Shown: positions 60,351 through 64,000 of the stretch, piece after piece | How positions within the stretch are numbered: the stretch's first letter is position 1 | How the letters are laid out: every line of letters begins with the position of its first letter | Assembly: GCA_951804985.1 (NCBI GenBank) | Contig: OX638130.1 | Location: 130,833,593 to 130,897,592 of the forward strand | DNA length: 64,000 bases | Direction of reading: 5' to 3' | DNA from: Dryomyza anilis | Lineage: Eukaryota; Arthropoda; Insecta; Diptera; Dryomyzidae | Notes under the pieces: model-generated | Database searches by the model: none | Told to the model about the DNA's origin: nothing | What the model saw: the letters and a program-made list of their open reading frames with translations, nothing else | Program-made: the position numbers and the translations under genes

Positions 60351-61492
60351 CTCGCTGCAAAAAAACGGCTCTCCCAAACATAATTTTGCAGGCATTACAA
60401 ATATATTTGGTGCTTTATGCAAACAAAAGTGTAATTGCATCGCCAAACATTATTATAATTTCAGTCAAACATGTTTTTGTTTCCTTCCAACATATTTATG
60501 TTCAGAATGAATAATTTTCGGCGTGCACGTAAAAAAATAAAATTTTAAAAAGTAAATTTAGGGCTAATATTTTTTTACACAGTACTCACTTATTTTTTCC
60601 CCTTTTTTTATTTACATTTTTTTATATTATAGAATTAAGAAATGTATTCCACCTGTTGTTTCTATTTTGAGTTCAGTGAATTACGAATTAATAAGATATT
60701 TCACAAACAGCAACGATCTGGTATTAACAGTGATTGGCGGTACCTAACACATGTTTCCACCAAAAAGACGTTGTGAATTATGTGATAAGAGCATTAATGT
60801 GAGTGTTACTGAGTGCTGAAAGTATGCACCGTTGTTATTTATTTGCTATTTTGTATTGCCAAACATACATATAATTAATGTCTTGTCATATTAATGCTAT
60901 TATTTGTAAATTCGTTGTGACCCAGTAGCAATCCCGAATAACCAAAGACATATAATTCAAAGAACCTTTTTTGGGGTTGGCTGTCTTAAATAGCAGAAAT
61001 TACAAACATACATATAGTAAATTCATGTAAATCCTCGATTAAAGCAATTTATGTTCAAACACTATATAATAATATTACAACCTAAACAAAATAATTATTC
61101 AATTATAATGTAAAAATTAGATTTTAGTCCGAATAAAAATATTGTGATTTCGGATTACGTTATACTTACATTCAACGTTATAAAAATATTCAAACAATTT
61201 TTTTATATCCGTTAGCACTAAATTTACTTTTTTACATATAAATTAAATGTAAACATAAATATTTTTACATGTAAACAAAATGTTTTTCACATTCAAACAT
61301 ATATATGTTTGCAAGAACGCTGAAATTTATTCTTTCTGAACATAAATATGTTGGAACGAAAACAAAAATATGTTTGGCTGTTATTATAATAATGTTTGGT
61401 AATAAAATAGTACTTTTGTTTACGTAAAGCTTTAAAGATATATGTAATGCCTGCAAAATTGTGTTTGGGGGAGCCCTTTTTTTTGTAGCGTG
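60351..61492. mobile_element. TA-flanked element with ~190-bp inverted repeats
   Basis: Left CTCGCTGCAAAAAAACGG and right (inverted) CACGCTACAAAAAAAAGG start arms that stay similar for about 190 bp. These include CCCAAACA, AATTTTGCAGGCATTAC, CCAAACATTATTATAAT and CCAACATATTTATGTTCAGA. TA borders both ends (60349-60350 and 61493-61494). The 1,142-bp element has no transposase frame. Confidence 0.85.
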
Positions 61493-61619
61493 TACTTAAT
61501 ATATCCAATATAAAAATAATTATACAATAGAATTGTTTGAAATTGCACTCATACATCAAACTTTCAATAACCGTCAACGTAATTTAAACAGTGATAATTT
61601 TCGCAGAAATCATATTTTA

Positions 61620-62170
61620 ATTGAGCACAATTGATGACAGGCGGAGTAGAATGCAGCAATAATTGCTCTGCGACAAACGCACACACAGTGTCATCGTTAC
61701 CGCTATCGACACAACCAACGTCACCGGAAAATTTGCCACCGCCACCTTCACCGCCGCCGCAGCTCCCGTCATCGACCGACTCAACAATCGTCACACACAC
61801 ACACACTCAGTCAGACGCAATGTGGCAATAATTGGTTAAACAAAAAAATGCCAGCAACAATCTATTGAAATGTCAGTCAAAATGTCACATTGACTCGCTC
61901 GCATTGGCACTGTGGCAGAGTAGAGCAACGGCAGTGGCAGCGGTGGCGGTAAAACAAGCGTTTGCTTTTTGACTACCGTTCGTTGGTTGCCATGTTGTCT
62001 GCACCGCCATCAACCCACCAACCGCAACTCAAGTCCTCTGCTCTGCCTGCCATGATGATGCGTTCCAGCGGTCTATGTTCTAGTGAGATGTTGCAATTGC
62101 TCGATATTTTGATTTTGAGCCATTTTAAAAGGATTTTCGTGTTGCAGACGAGATGCAATGTGCAGAAATA
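61620..62170. other. GC-richer block with CA and CCG-type runs
   Basis: Contains CACCGCCACC/CCGCCGCCGC-like sequence (61735-61760), a CA dinucleotide run (61790-61806) and GGCAGTGGCAGCGGTGGCGG (61930-61950). A 66-codon Pro/Thr/Ser-rich + frame is not supported as a gene. Possibly 5' UTR or regulatory DNA of a neighbouring gene. Confidence 0.35.
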
Positions 62171-62174
62171 AAAA

Positions 62175-64000
62175 TAAATTTTACGAGATTGGTTGTGTGA
62201 CTTAATTTCGAACGATAGATACAAATAAATTAGCAACGTATTTAAGATTTAGTCAAACCAAAGACATATTATTTGAATTTAATATCGCAGATACATCGAT
62301 GCTGTTCTTCACATTGTAAAATTTCGATATGGAACTTTACAATTTACATGATCTATGTATACTTATTTTGAAAATAACCGTTATTTACTATCGACTTTTG
62401 TGACTTCGTTGTGATTGCGGAACCCCAAACTGTAACTTTTTGTTCGGAACTAAAACCAATAATAGCCAACCAAACACAAATCAATTAAAATTAAAACTTG
62501 GTCTTAAATTAAAAATCTCAATAAAACTGTAAACTTTTATAAAAAAACAAAAGACTTACAACAATTAAATAAATTTCGAACGAGAACCATATTTATTAAA
62601 AAATGTTCATCTGAACTTTTGAATGTGATGGAAGGAGTATACGTTTCTGACACTCATTAAGTGCGACATAACAATATTTGTTTCAGACATACATATTATT
62701 ACTTGACAGAGTTTCTACACACAAAATAAATAGTTTGGAGAAAGGAGTAGGTAAAATAAAATATATAAATATGGAAAATAAAAAATATTAAAAATATAAC
62801 ATTCAAAAATAAAAAAGATATGAAAAAAATATTTATATACAAACATTTTTTTTTTTACCTAAACAGCAACAAATAAGTTAAAACAGCTTAAATTGTCTGC
62901 TCTAATATCACACTTAGAAAACAAAGATGTTTGCCAGCCCTAAATATCAACTTATTTACAAATTATTTAGATTGGCTTTGAGATAAACATCTTTCAAACA
63001 TCCGACAAATACGAAAAATATTGCTGGCAAATATCTTTCAAATTTACGATTATTTATAGCAACCATCAATTCTGTGGCAATATGAATTAACAACATAACC
63101 CGAGAAATGCTCAAATAGAGTTATTAATACCATCGTAATCCTGATATACGAATTCATTTTGTGTCAAATTTTTACACTGATGCTCCCAATAGTTGCTGAG
63201 ATATATCCAAAAAAACGTAAAAGCATATGTACTTATTATTAAATATTTATTTTCATTAAAAAAGTTTCGAAAAAAATTATACTAAAAAACATTTTGCAGA
63301 AAATTTATTTTATTTAAGTTTTTCTTAAATTTGCAAAAAATAATTTTTGAAGATGATTTCCGGAATCAGTTGTAAAACTTAAAAATGCTCTCCTGAAAAG
63401 TTAAAAAAATAGACTTATGCTTTTATTTCATGTTGGCACAGACTTAAACACCTTACATATATGAAGATTGTTGAGAAATATTTAGAAAATGTAGTCCATT
63501 CGCGGAGTAATTTTTATAAAATTGAAATAAAAAATATCAAATGGTTTGTATTTATTCAAGAATTAAAAAAATATCCATGCTATACATCGTCATCGTCTTT
63601 ATAAATCCTTCGAAAGTAAAATTGTACAACGACTTGAGACTTCTTTGTGGAAGAACCAAGTCGGCCCGGCGCTGATGTCATCAAAGTAAACTCTGAAAAT
63701 TTCAATTCCAGGAAATTTTATTTTCACTTTTACCATTAAAATATAATATTTTAATTGACACTAGGGTAAGGAAAATTACGCTATTTTCCTTTTTCTAGTA
63801 GTCAAATATCAAAATAAGACAACAGTTTTGTTGCAAATGTCCAATAACTCAGGATCTTTGCTATCAGTCAACTGTAAATATCTCAATTTTAATTGCTGTT
63901 GTGGCAAACATCTCGTAACTATCTGCATATATGTCATATTTAAATAATACTAAGAGGTTTGCTGCAAGTTTGTTTCAACTTATGTGATGTTTAAATATTT
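62175..64000. other. AT-rich DNA with dispersed repeats
   Basis: No gene recognised. A second, decayed CTGTGGCAATATGAATTAA start occurs at 63072, and the intact empty-site repeat copy is listed separately. Confidence 0.45.
63292..63441 (-). repeat. Dispersed repeat, uninterrupted copy (empty site)
   Basis: Reverse complement of the repeat around 52158-52475. At the point where the other copy holds the 163-bp MITE, this copy has a single TTA on the + strand (63415-63417; TAA on the other). Confidence 0.9.

Noticed and set aside
61631..61831. 66-codon Pro/Ser/Thr-rich + frame
   Set aside because: Composition-driven by CCG/CAC runs and ends in a CA microsatellite; overlaps a - strand frame of similar length.
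1..64000. CRISPR arrays, operons, bacterial or viral genes
   Set aside because: No regularly spaced repeats of the right length, no ribosome binding site-led gene clusters, and all recognised proteins are spliced animal genes.

Overview
The window is AT-rich nuclear DNA from a higher (brachyceran, probably schizophoran) fly. The evidence is short introns of about 50-90 bp with GTRAGT donors, protein sequences that read like fly orthologues, a large load of small non-autonomous DNA transposons, and Helitron and tRNA-SINE copies. No bacterial, viral or organellar gene was seen.

Four protein-coding genes can be assembled exon by exon, each with a continuous frame. (1) At 19-10656 on the + strand is a 16-exon homologue of DNAI7/CASC1, an axonemal inner-arm dynein-associated protein. 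It has a long acidic/low-complexity middle, and its late introns are swollen by transposons. (2) At 25342-27382 (+) is a six-exon NOC4-like nucleolar protein of 508 aa for 40S ribosome assembly. (3) At 28583-29818 (+) is a three-exon NSRP1-like nuclear-speckle splicing regulator of 372 aa. (4) At 30200-40129 (-) is an otopetrin-family proton channel, most like insect OtopLa, with six coding exons and about 784 aa. It converges tail-to-tail on NSRP1. The genes do not form one pathway: NOC4 and NSRP1 are housekeeping RNA-processing genes, DNAI7 is a cilium/sperm-tail gene, and the otopetrin is a membrane channel.

Between and inside the genes lie mobile elements. At least six different elements are flanked by the dinucleotide TA (Tc1/mariner-type), with termini CCCAAG, CACAG, CCCCAG, CACCC, GCGTATTC and CWCGCT. 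There are three hAT-like elements with near-8-bp target duplications, a tandem pair of Helitrons sitting inside one TA-flanked element, two tRNA-derived SINEs, and several other hairpin MITEs. For two MITEs the window also holds the uninterrupted homologous sequence, so the 3-bp target duplication can be read directly.

From about 40.2 kb to 64 kb I find no convincing coding exon. This part alternates AT-rich repeat debris with less AT-rich, non-repetitive blocks (46.3-47.9, 50.7-51.8, 54.0-54.5, 55.4-56.3, 56.9-59.1 and 61.6-62.2 kb). Those blocks look like intronic or intergenic regulatory DNA, or upstream 5' regions of the otopetrin gene. I saw no clear undescribed biological system. The most unusual items are the empty-site transposon pairs, the nested Helitrons, a near-perfect 47-bp-arm hairpin at 53281-53407, and TA-repeat tracts flanking a 58-nt exon of the DNAI7 homologue.
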